Numbered from the stretch's first letter, positions 8,486 to 17,383 are shown. The stretch is DNA of 64,000 nucleotides from an uncultured Algibacter sp. (GCF_947495675.1 NZ_CANLZX010000010.1:1-64000), one strand, 5' to 3'. The notes: generated by a model not told the origin, from the sequence alone. Translations and numbers: made by a program.

Positions 8486-9457
8486 ATGCATATATCTGTA
8501 GTTATACCACTACTCAACGAAGAAGAATCTTTAACCGAATTACATGATTGGATTGCAAAAGTGATGCAAACCAATCATTTCTCTTATGAAATCATTTTTA
8601 TTGATGATGGTAGTACAGATAATTCATGGGGTATTATATCAAAACTATCAAACTATAATGAATTTGTAAAAGGCATTCGTTTTTTACGGAATTTTGGCAA
8701 ATCCCAAGCCTTACATGCTGGTTTTGAAAAAGCCCAAGGTGATGTAGTTATTACAATGGATGCCGATTTACAAGATAGTCCTGATGAAATCCCTCAACTT
8801 TATAATATGATTATAAAAGATGGTTACGATTTAATATCTGGTTGGAAGAAGAAACGATACGATTCAGTTATTAGTAAAAACCTACCTTCAAAGTTATTTA
8901 ATTGGGCTGCAAGAAAAACTTCTGGTGTTAAACTTCATGATTTTAACTGCGGACTTAAAGCCTATAAATTAAGTGTGGTAAAAAACATTGATGTAAATGG
9001 AGAAATGCACCGATATATACCTGTTTTATCAAAAAATGCTGGCTTTACTAAAATAGGCGAAAAAATAGTAAAACACCAAGCTAGAAAATATGGCGAAACT
9101 AAGTTTGGTATGAATAGGTTTATTCACGGTTTTTTAGATTTAATCACTATTTGGTTTTTATCGCACTTTGGCAAACGCCCCATGCACTTATTTGGAGCTT
9201 TAGGGTTTATTATGTTTGCGATTGGATTTGCATTTGCTGTATATTTAGGTATTGATAAACTGTTTTTAAACCCTTCTGGCAGACTCATTACTCAAAGACC
9301 ACAATTTTACATTGCACTTTCAACAATGATAATAGGAACACAATTTTTTGTTGCTGGATTTTTAGGAGAACTTATATCAAGAAATAGAACAGATAAAAAA
9401 AGATATACTATTAAAGAAGAATTAAATTTGAAACACGCACCCATAAAAATAACCTAA
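8486..9457 (+). CDS. membrane-anchored family 2 glycosyltransferase (GtrB/DPM-like)
   Basis: A 323-residue GT2 enzyme. The N-terminal domain reads ISVVIPLLNEEESL, then IIFIDDGSTDNSW and VITMDADLQDSPDEIP, the nucleotide-binding and DxD motifs of the dolichyl-phosphate mannose synthase/GtrB group. Two C-terminal transmembrane segments follow (about residues 235-257 and 272-297). It probably moves a sugar from a nucleotide donor to a polyprenyl phosphate at the cytoplasmic face of the inner membrane, for glycolipid or glycoprotein assembly. The ATG at 8486 is right at the conserved first strand. Confidence 0.85.
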   Translation: MHISVVIPLLNEEESLTELHDWIAKVMQTNHFSYEIIFIDDGSTDNSWGIISKLSNYNEFVKGIRFLRNFGKSQALHAGFEKAQGDVVITMDADLQDSPDEIPQLYNMIIKDGYDLISGWKKKRYDSVISKNLPSKLFNWAARKTSGVKLHDFNCGLKAYKLSVVKNIDVNGEMHRYIPVLSKNAGFTKIGEKIVKHQARKYGETKFGMNRFIHGFLDLITIWFLSHFGKRPMHLFGALGFIMFAIGFAFAVYLGIDKLFLNPSGRLITQRPQFYIALSTMIIGTQFFVAGFLGELISRNRTDKKRYTIKEELNLKHAPIKIT

Positions 9458-9486
9458 ATACAATCTTTAACAAGTAATGAATTTCT

Positions 9487-9494
9487 TATTTTTG
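9487..9494 (+). promoter_or_regulatory. -7 promoter element
   Basis: TATTTTTG, 20 bp before the phosphohexomutase ATG, matches TAnnTTTG exactly. Confidence 0.55.
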
Positions 9495-9513
9495 TTTATT
9501 TAAAACTAACTAT

Positions 9514-11244
9514 ATGATACACATAGAACCAAAAATTTTAGACAGAATAAATGCATGGTTAACTCCGGCTTTTGATGAAGATACGCAAACAACTATAAAA
9601 AACAGTATAGCCAATAACCCCAAAGATATTCAAGAAAGTTTTTATAAAGACTTAGAATTTGGAACAGGTGGAATGAGAGGTATCATGGGCGTTGGAACCA
9701 ATCGTATAAACAAATATACATTAGGAAAAAGCACACAAGGTTTAAGTGATTATTTACATAAACAATTCCCTAATGAAACTCCTAAAGCTGTAATTGCTTT
9801 TGATTGTAGACATAATAGTAAATCGCTTGCTAAAGTAGTTGCAGATGTATTTTCTGCAAACGGTATTGAAGTGTATTTATTTGAAGATTTGCGTGCAACT
9901 CCAGAATTATCATTTGCCGTAAAACATTTAAATTGTCATTGTGGTATTGTATTAACAGCATCTCATAATCCACCAGAATATAATGGTTATAAAGTCTATT
10001 GGAAAGATGGTGGACAATTAGTACCACCACATGATGCAGCAGTAATTAACCTAATAAACAACATTGATTACGCAAAAATAAAATTTGAAGCAAACAACAA
10101 TCTAATTCATTACATTGGAAAAGATGTCGATGATGTATTTATAAATGCTTCTGTAGAAAATGGTAGTGTTGGCGCTACTCAACAAGCAAAAGACAACTTA
10201 AAAATAGTTTTTACTTCGCTTCACGGAACATCTATAACGGCAGTACCTGAAACATTAAAACGTGCTGGTTACAAAAACGTATCGATTGTAAAAGAACAAG
10301 AAGTTCCAGATGGTGGTTTTCCAACGGTTAAATCGCCAAACCCAGAAGAGCCAGCTGCTTTAAAAATGGCATTAGAACTTGCAGAAAAAGAAGGTGCTGA
10401 TATTGTTATTGGTACAGACCCTGATTGTGATAGATTAGGTGTTGCAGTTCGTAATTCTGATGGTAACTTACAACTACTTAACGGTAACCAAACCATGGTT
10501 ATGATGGTAGATTTCTTATTAAAAAAATGGAATTCCGAAGGAAAGATAAAAGGCAAAGAGTTTATTGCAACAACAATTGTATCTACTCCAATGCTAACCG
10601 AGCTTGCTAAATCATATAGCGTTGAGAATAAAATTGTTTTAACTGGCTTTAAATGGATTGCAAAACTTATTGTAGATTTTCCTGAATTAAATTTTATTGG
10701 TGGTGGTGAAGAAAGTTTCGGATTTATGGTAGGCGATTTTGTAAGAGATAAAGATGCGGTAACCTCTACCCTGTTAGCTTGTGAAATTGCAGCCATAGCT
10801 AAATCAAACGGCAGTTCATTTTTTGACGAACTTGTAAAACTATATGTTGAACATGGTTTCTATAAAGAAAAATTAGTATCATTAACTAAAAAAGGGATTG
10901 AAGGTGCTGAAGAAATTAAACAAATGATGGTTGATGCCCGAGAAAACCCTCTGAAAGTCGTAAACGGATCTAAAGTTTTAAAAATTGAAGATTACGATTT
11001 ATCAATTTCAAAAAACATGATTACTAGCGAGGAAACAAAAATTGATGTTCCAAAATCAAATGTTATAATTTATTATACCGAAGATGGAAGTCAAGTAGCT
11101 TTAAGACCTAGTGGTACTGAACCAAAAATAAAATTTTATGTTAGTGTTAACGCACCACTAAACTCTGTAAGTAATTTTAAAGAAACAGAGTCTATGCTTG
11201 ATGCTAAGGCTGATGCCATTTTAAAAGACATGAATTTAATTTAG
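9514..11244 (+). CDS. phospho-sugar mutase (phosphoglucomutase/phosphomannomutase)
   Basis: A 576-residue alpha-D-phosphohexomutase. Signature blocks in order: [15 protein letters not shown] (phosphate contact near the N-terminus), [13 protein letters not shown] (phosphoserine loop, Ser about 151), [13 protein letters not shown] (metal-binding DxDxD-type loop), GGGEESFGF (sugar specificity loop) and [12 protein letters not shown] (phosphate-binding C-terminal domain). The length and the EEP-type order fit the PgcA-like group that interconverts glucose-1-P and glucose-6-P or the mannose equivalents. It feeds nucleotide-sugar synthesis and so also suits the GT2 gene upstream. Confidence 0.9.
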   Translation: MIHIEPKILDRINAWLTPAFDEDTQTTIKNSIANNPKDIQESFYKDLEFGTGGMRGIMGVGTNRINKYTLGKSTQGLSDYLHKQFPNETPKAVIAFDCRHNSKSLAKVVADVFSANGIEVYLFEDLRATPELSFAVKHLNCHCGIVLTASHNPPEYNGYKVYWKDGGQLVPPHDAAVINLINNIDYAKIKFEANNNLIHYIGKDVDDVFINASVENGSVGATQQAKDNLKIVFTSLHGTSITAVPETLKRAGYKNVSIVKEQEVPDGGFPTVKSPNPEEPAALKMALELAEKEGADIVIGTDPDCDRLGVAVRNSDGNLQLLNGNQTMVMMVDFLLKKWNSEGKIKGKEFIATTIVSTPMLTELAKSYSVENKIVLTGFKWIAKLIVDFPELNFIGGGEESFGFMVGDFVRDKDAVTSTLLACEIAAIAKSNGSSFFDELVKLYVEHGFYKEKLVSLTKKGIEGAEEIKQMMVDARENPLKVVNGSKVLKIEDYDLSISKNMITSEETKIDVPKSNVIIYYTEDGSQVALRPSGTEPKIKFYVSVNAPLNSVSNFKETESMLDAKADAILKDMNLI

Positions 11245-11250
11245 AACATG

Positions 11251-11303
11251 TATCTTTGTAAAACATTCACATGCTTTTATGGTAACATAAAAGCATGTTT
11301 TAT
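11251..11303 (+). promoter_or_regulatory. promoter element followed by leader hairpin
   Basis: TATCTTTG (11251-11258) matches TAnnTTTG and lies 7 bp after the mutase stop codon. It is followed at 11269-11303 by a perfect 12-bp stem (ACATGCTTTTAT/ATAAAAGCATGT, loop GGTAAC) and a short T tract. The hairpin either terminates mutase transcription or sits in the 5' leader of the ABC exporter transcript; the sequence allows both. Confidence 0.6.
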
Positions 11304-11323
11304 AAACAGACCTATTTTATTTA

Positions 11324-13159
11324 ATGAGTCATTTTACTAATATATTAAGGTATGCTAAACCTTATAAAAAATATGCTATCGGACACATTATTTCAAATGT
11401 GTTTTATGCTTTATTTAGCACGCTTTCTTTTATAGCATTAATGCCTATGCTCGATGTTATATTTGACAATGCTAAACAACCTCCTAAATCTATTCCAGAA
11501 TTTACAGGCCTAAATAATATCAAGGGGTTTGCAGAAGACTTTCTATCCTTCAAAATGAATGAATTTACAGGAGGAGATAAAGCTAAATCTCTCATTTTTG
11601 TAATTATCTTAATAGTTGTCATGTTTTTACTTAAAAACATTGCTGGATATTTAGCAAATTACTTTATGGTCTTCTTACGTAATGGCGTTATTAGAGATAT
11701 AAGAAATAAGGTTTACAAAAAAACTGTTGAGTTACCACTTTCATTCTTTTCAGAACAAAAAAAAGGAGACATTATAGCCAGAGTAACTGGCGATGTTAAT
11801 GATTTACAATACTCTTTCCTGCCTGTCTTAGAACTTATTATTAGAGAGCCATTAACAATATTATTCACCCTAGCTACAATGCTTTTAATAAGTCCGCAAC
11901 TAACTTTATTTGTTTTTATTTTTATACCAATAATGAGTTTTGTTATTTCAAGAATTGGAAAAAGTTTAAAACGTAAATCAGGTCGGGTACAAAAAGAACA
12001 GGGTGTGTTTTTATCAACTTTAGAAGAAACTTTAACAGGTTTACGAATAATAAAAGGTTTCAATGCTGAAGGTCTTTTTAATTCTAGGTTTCAAGAATCG
12101 ACTAATAGATTTTATAATTTTTCAAATAAACTTTTAAACCGCCAGAACTTAGCATCACCTACTAGTGAAATTCTAGGTATTATTATGGTCTCAGGAATTC
12201 TTTGGTATGGTGGTAACTTAGTACTTAGTGGCAACCCAGGTACCGCTCTAGATGGGAGTGCTTTTTTAGTTTACATGACACTTTCTTATCAAATACTAAC
12301 ACCAGCAAAAGCAATTACTCGTGGCATTTACAATATTAAAAAAGGAGGAGCTGCAGCAGAACGTATTCAAGAGATTATAGACTCGCCAAACCCTATAAAA
12401 GATAAACCAAATGCTATTGAATTAAAAGGCTTTAATAGCGAAATAGAATTTAAAAACATTTCTTTTAAATATCAAGACGAATATGTTTTAAAAGACTTTA
12501 CCTTAAAAATTCCTAAAGGACAAACAGTTGCATTAGTTGGGCAGTCTGGAAGTGGAAAATCAACAATTGCAAATCTAATAACAAGATTTTATCATGTTAA
12601 TAAAGGTGATATTTTAATTGATAATTTCAATATTAACGACTTAACTACCAGATCTTTAAGAAAACAATTAGGTATAGTAACTCAAGACGCTATTTTATTT
12701 AACGATAGTATATCTAATAATTTAAAATTAGGCAAACTAGACGCTACAGATAATGATGTTATAGAGGCCTTAAAAATTGCCAATGCTTGGGAGTTTGTAA
12801 AGAATTTACCAGAAGGCATACATACTAACATTGGAGATGCTGGGGGCAAACTTTCTGGTGGACAAAAACAACGACTAAGTATAGCTAGAGCAGTTCTTAA
12901 AAGCCCTCCAATAATGATCTTAGATGAAGCAACCTCAGCACTAGATACCGAAAGTGAACGCGTTGTTCAAGTTGCTTTAGAGAATATGATGAAAAACAGA
13001 ACATCTATAGTTATTGCTCACAGACTTTCCACTATTCAAAATGCAGATAATATTGTAGTTTTAAATAAAGGAGAAATTGTAGAACAAGGAAAACATGATG
13101 AACTTATAACCAAAAAAGGTGTTTACAAGAAATTAGTAGATATGCAAAGCTTTGAATAA
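11324..13159 (+). CDS. MsbA-like ABC transporter, fused permease and ATPase
   Basis: A 611-residue half-transporter. The N-terminal six-helix exporter domain (about residues 1-330) is followed by an ATPase domain with Walker A GQSGSGKST, signature LSGGQKQRLSIARA, Walker B IMILDEATSALD and an H-loop (VIAHRLSTI). It would dimerise in the inner membrane and export a lipid or lipopeptide. MsbA-type lipid A flipping is plausible but not proven by sequence. It starts at the ATG just past a leader hairpin and ends before a strong terminator. Confidence 0.88.
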   Translation: MSHFTNILRYAKPYKKYAIGHIISNVFYALFSTLSFIALMPMLDVIFDNAKQPPKSIPEFTGLNNIKGFAEDFLSFKMNEFTGGDKAKSLIFVIILIVVMFLLKNIAGYLANYFMVFLRNGVIRDIRNKVYKKTVELPLSFFSEQKKGDIIARVTGDVNDLQYSFLPVLELIIREPLTILFTLATMLLISPQLTLFVFIFIPIMSFVISRIGKSLKRKSGRVQKEQGVFLSTLEETLTGLRIIKGFNAEGLFNSRFQESTNRFYNFSNKLLNRQNLASPTSEILGIIMVSGILWYGGNLVLSGNPGTALDGSAFLVYMTLSYQILTPAKAITRGIYNIKKGGAAAERIQEIIDSPNPIKDKPNAIELKGFNSEIEFKNISFKYQDEYVLKDFTLKIPKGQTVALVGQSGSGKSTIANLITRFYHVNKGDILIDNFNINDLTTRSLRKQLGIVTQDAILFNDSISNNLKLGKLDATDNDVIEALKIANAWEFVKNLPEGIHTNIGDAGGKLSGGQKQRLSIARAVLKSPPIMILDEATSALDTESERVVQVALENMMKNRTSIVIAHRLSTIQNADNIVVLNKGEIVEQGKHDELITKKGVYKKLVDMQSFE

Positions 13160-13185
13160 AGAAGCAAAAAAACGTTTATAAATAT

Positions 13186-13223
13186 AAAAAAGGATAGAGA
13201 TTTGGGGGCTTCTATCCTTTTTT
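13186..13223 (+). terminator. terminator of ABC exporter
   Basis: A 13-bp stem (AAAAAAGGATAGA/TCTATCCTTTTTT) around a G-rich loop, followed by more T residues, 27 bp after the exporter stop codon. A weaker stem (TTGTTAG/CTAACAA) follows within the next 30 bases. Confidence 0.85.
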
Positions 13224-13310
13224 CGTTTTTGTTAGACTTGGGGACGACTAACAACATAAGTAGGTTTCTGGTACAAACATAAAACATAAATCCTTATCCT
13301 ACAAGAAAAA

Positions 13311-13344
13311 ATACACTTTATCGTTGTTAACATACACTTTATCG
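13311..13344. repeat. 21-bp-phased direct repeat ATACACTTTATCG
   Basis: Two exact copies of the 13-mer ATACACTTTATCG start at 13311 and 13332, 21 bp apart, which is two turns of the helix. They lie about 75 bp upstream of the proposed ECF-1 promoter in a 294-bp gene-free stretch. They could be a tandem regulator site; no binding protein is identified. Confidence 0.5.
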
Positions 13345-13415
13345 ATATTTATTTCTATATGTAACTGATTATCAATCACCTAAGTTTTTTAAGTAATTTA
13401 AAAAAAATTTCTTTT

Positions 13416-13443
13416 AAACTTTTACTATATTTATTAGTCTAAA
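13416..13443 (+). promoter_or_regulatory. candidate autoregulated ECF-1 promoter
   Basis: AAACTTTT-N14-TCTAAA lies just upstream of the ECF-1 sigma gene. The geometry is the same as in the four ECF-2-type elements of this window (CAAGTTTT-N14-TCTAAA), which suggests a related sigma factor. A similar element stands before the next gene at 14001-14028. Confidence 0.5.
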
Positions 13444-13453
13444 GTGTAAACAA

Positions 13454-14002
13454 TTGTTTGTGATTGACGAAACACAACTATTACAACAGCTAAAATCTAG
13501 AAACCATAAAAACCAAGCTTTTAAAGCGCTATTAGAGCTTTATAAGGAACGTTTGTATTGGCACATACGTAATATCGTAAAATCTCATGATGATACAGAT
13601 GATGTATTACAAAACACATTTATAAAGGTTTTTAAAAACATAGATAACTTTAAAGGAGATAGTAAATTATTTTCTTGGATGTACCGAATAGCCACTAATG
13701 AATCAATAACATTCATTAATAAAAAAGCAAAACAATTACAAGTAAGTAATGAAGAAGTAAAAGAACTTGCAATTAATAATTTAACATCCGATGTTTATTT
13801 TGAAGGTGATACTATTCAATTAAAATTACAAAAAGCTATAGCAACACTACCAGAAAAACAACAATTAGTTTTTAATATGAAATATTTTGAAGATTTAAAA
13901 TATAAAGACATGTCTGAAATATTAAAAACAAGTGAAGGCGCATTAAAAGCATCATATCATATTGCAGTAAAAAAAATTGAAGCCTATTTAACTAATAATT
14001 AA
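13454..14002 (+). CDS. ECF-type RNA polymerase sigma factor 1
   Basis: A 182-residue ECF sigma factor. Region 2 is at about residues 22-90 (KERLYWHIRNIVKSHDDTDDVLQNTFIKVFKNIDNF, in part, then FSWMYRIATNE), and region 4 at about 130-178 (LPEKQQLVFNMKYFEDLKYKDMSEILKTSEGALKASYH, in part). There is no ATG start: an in-frame stop lies two codons before the TTG at 13454, and a GTG at 13460 (MIDETQLL) is an equally good or better start. It heads a sigma/anti-sigma/secreted-protein cassette. Such cassettes in flavobacteria usually answer envelope conditions. Confidence 0.9.
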   Translation: MFVIDETQLLQQLKSRNHKNQAFKALLELYKERLYWHIRNIVKSHDDTDDVLQNTFIKVFKNIDNFKGDSKLFSWMYRIATNESITFINKKAKQLQVSNEEVKELAINNLTSDVYFEGDTIQLKLQKAIATLPEKQQLVFNMKYFEDLKYKDMSEILKTSEGALKASYHIAVKKIEAYLTNN

Positions 14003-14028
14003 ACCTTTCCATTTATTTTTAGTCAAAT
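14001..14028 (+). promoter_or_regulatory. second ECF-1-type element, before the anti-sigma gene
   Basis: AAACCTTT-N14-TCAAAT starts within the last two bases of the sigma stop codon and lies 17 bp before the next ATG. Its spacing equals that of the element at 13416-13443. In ECF cassette 2 an element also sits exactly at the sigma stop codon, which supports this weaker match. Confidence 0.4.
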
Positions 14029-14045
14029 AAGTAGTAAAAAGAAAA

Positions 14046-14552
14046 ATGAAGAATAAAAAATTACATAACATTAATTCATCTGGTTTTAAAGTACCTAATG
14101 ATTATTTTGAGTCTTTTGATGAAAAAATTTTAAGTCAATTAAATACCAATAGTCAATTAGATTCAATTAAAGGAACTGGATTTAAGGTGCCTGACAATTA
14201 TTTTGAATCTTTAAACAATACAATTCTAAATAATAATATAGCTACAAAAGAAACAAAAGTAATTCCGCTATTTAACAAAAGAAATTTAGTTTACATATCT
14301 AGTATAGCAGCTGTAATACTTTTATTATTCAATCTTTCTCTTTTTGAAAATAAACCAACTTTTGATAATTTAGATATTGATATAGTTGAAGGTTTTATAG
14401 AATATGAAGATATAAACACTTATGAAATTGCAGCATTATTTACAAATGAGCAAATTGTAGAAAATATAACAATAGATTATACTGTTAATGATGAACACAT
14501 TGAAGAATACCTTTTAAATAATGCTGATTTAGAAGACTTAATGTTAGAATAA
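14046..14552 (+). CDS. single-pass membrane protein, anti-sigma candidate for ECF-1
   Basis: A 168-residue protein with a cytoplasmic-type N-terminus, one transmembrane helix (about residues 80-97) and an acidic outer tail. The N-terminal part holds a tandem duplication: SGFKVPNDYFESFDEKIL (residues 12-29) and TGFKVPDNYFESLNNTIL (44-61). The topology and its place directly after the sigma gene point to an anti-sigma factor, although no zinc-type anti-sigma motif (HxxxCxxC) is present. The FKVPxxYFE unit recurs in flavobacterial proteins found next to ECF genes, as far as I recall. Confidence 0.65.
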   Translation: MKNKKLHNINSSGFKVPNDYFESFDEKILSQLNTNSQLDSIKGTGFKVPDNYFESLNNTILNNNIATKETKVIPLFNKRNLVYISSIAAVILLLFNLSLFENKPTFDNLDIDIVEGFIEYEDINTYEIAALFTNEQIVENITIDYTVNDEHIEEYLLNNADLEDLMLE

Positions 14553-14563
14553 AAAAAATTAAA

Positions 14564-15004
14564 ATGAAAAAAATAATTCCAATAATCCTACTGTTATTTT
14601 CTTTAAACATAACAGCTCAACATAAAAACAGAGAACATTTTAAAGCGCTTAAAGTATCTTTTATTACTGAAAAACTGGATTTATCTGAAAAAGAAGCCCA
14701 AAAATTTTGGCCTATTTATAATGCTTTTGAAAAAGAAACCTCTGAAATTAAATTTAATGAGTTTAAAGCCATAAAGAAAGAAATAAAAGATAATTTAGAC
14801 TCATTAACCGATGAAAAAGCTAATGAACTATTAAAAAGATTAAATAACGCAGAAGTTAAAATGCACAAAGCTAAAATTGACTTTATTAAAAACCTTTCTG
14901 GTATTTTACCACCTAAAAAAATAATACTTATCAAAATAGCTGAAGATGATTTTAAGAAGAAAATGTTTGAGGAATACAAGAAAAGAAAAAGAGAGAAAAA
15001 TTAA
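14564..15004 (+). CDS. secreted helical protein, Spy/CpxP-like sensor candidate
   Basis: A 146-residue protein with a signal peptide (residues 1-18, cut near ITAQ). The rest is almost wholly helical and charged: LDLSEKEAQKFWPIYNAFEKE, in part, then repeated Lys/Glu-rich helices. This is the usual third member of flavobacterial ECF cassettes and resembles Spy/CpxP-like periplasmic proteins in architecture. It starts 11 bp after the anti-sigma candidate, so the genes are cotranscribed. A sensing or chaperone role in the periplasm is inferred. Confidence 0.65.
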   Translation: MKKIIPIILLLFSLNITAQHKNREHFKALKVSFITEKLDLSEKEAQKFWPIYNAFEKETSEIKFNEFKAIKKEIKDNLDSLTDEKANELLKRLNNAEVKMHKAKIDFIKNLSGILPPKKIILIKIAEDDFKKKMFEEYKKRKREKN

Positions 15005-15018
15005 TTCTCTCTCTTTTT
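14986..15018. terminator. terminator overlapping the gene end
   Basis: AAAAAGAGAGAA and TTCTCTCTCTTTTT form a hairpin that starts inside the last codons of the secreted-protein gene and ends in a T tract. It also faces the convergent gene ending at 15040. Confidence 0.6.
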
Positions 15019-15039
15019 ACTCAAAATAATTCTTAATAA

Positions 15040-16194
15040 TTACTCTTTAATTATTTTTTTGGTGATTGATGCACCATTATCTAGTAAAATATTTACAATA
15101 TAAATACCTTTTGATAAAGATGCTACATTTAATGTTTTATTTGTTGTTGATATAACTTTACTCCCTAAGGTATTATACACTTCTACATTTTTAATAATAC
15201 CAGAAGTATCAATTGTTACAAAATCACTTGAAGGAATAGGGTAAATTTTAAGTTTAATTTGGTTATTTAAAACCTCATCATCTACACTTAGTGATATACT
15301 ATTATTATAGTTGTAGGTTAACCTAAAAGTACCATCAGCAGAATTTAAAGAAGTTATTTTGTTTACATATGGGTTATCTTGATATATATACTGTAATCCA
15401 TTATAATCTTCAAAGGGGTTTGCATAACTACTCATCATTGCCGTCATGTCATAACTATAATTAATAATTTCTGTTCCGCCTGTATAAACTTCTGTTTGAG
15501 ATGTTCGGTTACCATTACCATCAATGGTATAGGTTACTAAATTATCTTGAACCCATGAAGTAGCATCCCAATCATAATAAGTAGCTGTATTTATTTTTTT
15601 ATTACTGTAATAAGTAAACACCGTTTTTTCATCTAACACCCAAACATCAGGATCTGCATCGGTATCCCACTCTTCATCAATAATTTCAGAAATTGTTCCA
15701 TCTGTGTTATATGATATAGTTGTTTTAAAAGAGTTTACCCATTCGGTTCCTATATACTCTTCAGAAAAACCACCTGTAATAACTGTACCAGAATAATTAA
15801 TGGTCGATCTAGACTCATTAACCCACTGCGTGGAATCCCATTCAAAATCATCAATATTAGTAACATTTCCATTGGAATCATAGGTATATATACTCTTATA
15901 ATCATTTTCCAACATATTTGTTATATAACTATAATATTTCTCAACTTCTTCTTCTACCTTATTATTAGTATTATAAGAATAAATTGTCATTTCTGATTCG
16001 TTCCATGAACTACCATTCCAGAATAAAACCGATTTAGTTTTTAAGTTATTATTACTATCGTATTCATAATTATAACCTAGACTATTTTGCCAAGTAGTCC
16101 CATCAAAAGTTTCAACTATTCCAGATAGTAATTGTGATTGACCATAAGTAATAATTGTAAATAGCAAAAAAGATAAGTGTGTAATTTTTTTCAT
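15040..16194 (-). CDS. T9SS type A sorting-domain protein with repeats
   Basis: A secreted protein of about 384 residues. I place the start at the ATG at 16194 (MKKITHLSFLLFTIITYGQ), because an upstream ATG at 16215 only adds seven residues before a standard signal peptide. The middle holds several degenerate repeats of about 45 residues with the pattern Y-Y-D-S/T-x-N followed by W-x-x-x-x-W-x-x-x-x, resembling YD-type repeats. The C-terminus (IYPIPSSDFVTID through SLSKGIYIVNILLDNGASITKKIIKE, in part) is a type A sorting domain, so export by the type IX system and surface anchoring are expected. The ligand is unknown. Confidence 0.8.
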   Translation of the reverse strand: MKKITHLSFLLFTIITYGQSQLLSGIVETFDGTTWQNSLGYNYEYDSNNNLKTKSVLFWNGSSWNESEMTIYSYNTNNKVEEEVEKYYSYITNMLENDYKSIYTYDSNGNVTNIDDFEWDSTQWVNESRSTINYSGTVITGGFSEEYIGTEWVNSFKTTISYNTDGTISEIIDEEWDTDADPDVWVLDEKTVFTYYSNKKINTATYYDWDATSWVQDNLVTYTIDGNGNRTSQTEVYTGGTEIINYSYDMTAMMSSYANPFEDYNGLQYIYQDNPYVNKITSLNSADGTFRLTYNYNNSISLSVDDEVLNNQIKLKIYPIPSSDFVTIDTSGIIKNVEVYNTLGSKVISTTNKTLNVASLSKGIYIVNILLDNGASITKKIIKE

Positions 16195-16298
16195 GAGGGT
16201 AAAATTTAAATTCAACGATTAACTGAATTATAAATATAAGAAAAACGCATCACAAAACACCTTAAATAGTTTATTATTAGATACTTAAAAATATATAT

Positions 16299-17369
16299 TT
16301 ACTCTTTAAAAATTAATTTAGAAACTCTACCAGCACCAGCTGCATACGCAACAGAATCATTTAAAAAACGAATAGTATAGAACCCCTCATCACTTAAATG
16401 TCTCCAAGTATTACCAGAATCATTACTATAATCAATTCCTTTAAAACCTACAGCAACAAGTTCTTTTCCTTTTTTATTTGGAATGTATTGAACACAACTT
16501 CTATACCCAGGATTTAGGTTTTGAGCAACTAATTGCCAAGTTTTACCTCCATCTTGAGTTCGTATCTTATTAGATGCATTATTATCTGGATTAGTATAAT
16601 CACCTCCAATACCAAAACCGTTTAAGGCATCATAAAAATTGATAGAATATATACCTTCTGTATCTTTATCTTTAATTATAGGTGTATCAAACACTACCCA
16701 GCTATTTCCTTTATTAGAAGAATAATAAATACGCCCAGAAGTTGTAGCAACCCAAGTATTATCTCCAACAATAGCAATATTAGTATCACTAGCTGCAAAA
16801 GCACCTTCATTTTCAGTTCCTTTTGGCAAATCGTTACAAGAAATTTTATTCCAAGTATTTCCTCCATCTCTGGTGATTATTATACTTAAACATCCATCTG
16901 TAGAATCACCAATAGCAATCCCTTCACTATCATTCCAAAATTCCATCGAATCATAGAATACTTTGGGGTGGTTTTCTTGGTAAACAATTACTTTTTCATC
17001 ATTCTTAATTTTATACAATCTAGCAGGATTACCAATTGAAAGTCCAAATCCATTTTTATTTGTTGCAGCAAAAGATCTAAAATTATTTTTTACACTATCA
17101 TGCGCCATTGGAATTGGATACAAAACCTTTGTTGCTTTATCATACTCGCTATAAAAAACGCTACCTCCATTACCATTAGATGTTAGAAAAAAAACATTGT
17201 TGTTATTTACAATTTCTAAAGCTCGAATACTCATTGTTGAGTCCAATACGTGCGTAATAACTTCTAATTTTTTAAAATTATTGGATTTTAATGTTTCCTT
17301 TTGTTTTCCGCAGGAAACTAAAAAAACTAATATTAAGAATACTGGATTATATGGCCTCATAAATTTCAA
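16299..17369 (-). CDS. YCF48/BNR-repeat lipoprotein (beta-propeller)
   Basis: A 356-residue lipoprotein (lipobox FLVSC, Cys20). The mature part contains Asp-box motifs spread over a propeller: TRDGGNTWNKI, SSNKGNSWVVF, TQDGGKTWQLV and SNDSGNTWRHL, about 50-60 residues apart. This is the layout of YCF48/sialidase-like beta-propellers, often annotated as oxidoreductases in flavobacteria. The catalytic residues of true sialidases are not evident. The role is unknown; binding or scaffolding at the cell envelope is plausible. Confidence 0.75.
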   Translation of the reverse strand: MKFMRPYNPVFLILVFLVSCGKQKETLKSNNFKKLEVITHVLDSTMSIRALEIVNNNNVFFLTSNGNGGSVFYSEYDKATKVLYPIPMAHDSVKNNFRSFAATNKNGFGLSIGNPARLYKIKNDEKVIVYQENHPKVFYDSMEFWNDSEGIAIGDSTDGCLSIIITRDGGNTWNKISCNDLPKGTENEGAFAASDTNIAIVGDNTWVATTSGRIYYSSNKGNSWVVFDTPIIKDKDTEGIYSINFYDALNGFGIGGDYTNPDNNASNKIRTQDGGKTWQLVAQNLNPGYRSCVQYIPNKKGKELVAVGFKGIDYSNDSGNTWRHLSDEGFYTIRFLNDSVAYAAGAGRVSKLIFKE

Positions 17370-17383
17370 TTTTTTATAAAAGT

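Noticed and set aside
10269..10796. 175-codon open frame on the minus strand inside the phosphohexomutase gene
   Set aside because: It is a shadow frame of a well-supported gene, with no recognisable domain, promoter or neighbour logic.
11713..12063. 116-codon open frame antisense to the ABC exporter
   Set aside because: It lies fully inside the exporter's membrane domain and looks like a codon-bias shadow.
13224..13260. Possible small RNA formed by the second stem after the ABC exporter terminator
   Set aside because: The TTGTTAG/CTAACAA stem is short, its loop is large and no promoter is visible, so I do not call an RNA gene.
16299..17369. Sialidase, because of four Asp-box motifs
   Set aside because: Asp boxes occur in many propellers; the arginine triad and catalytic Tyr/Asp of sialidases are not recognisable.
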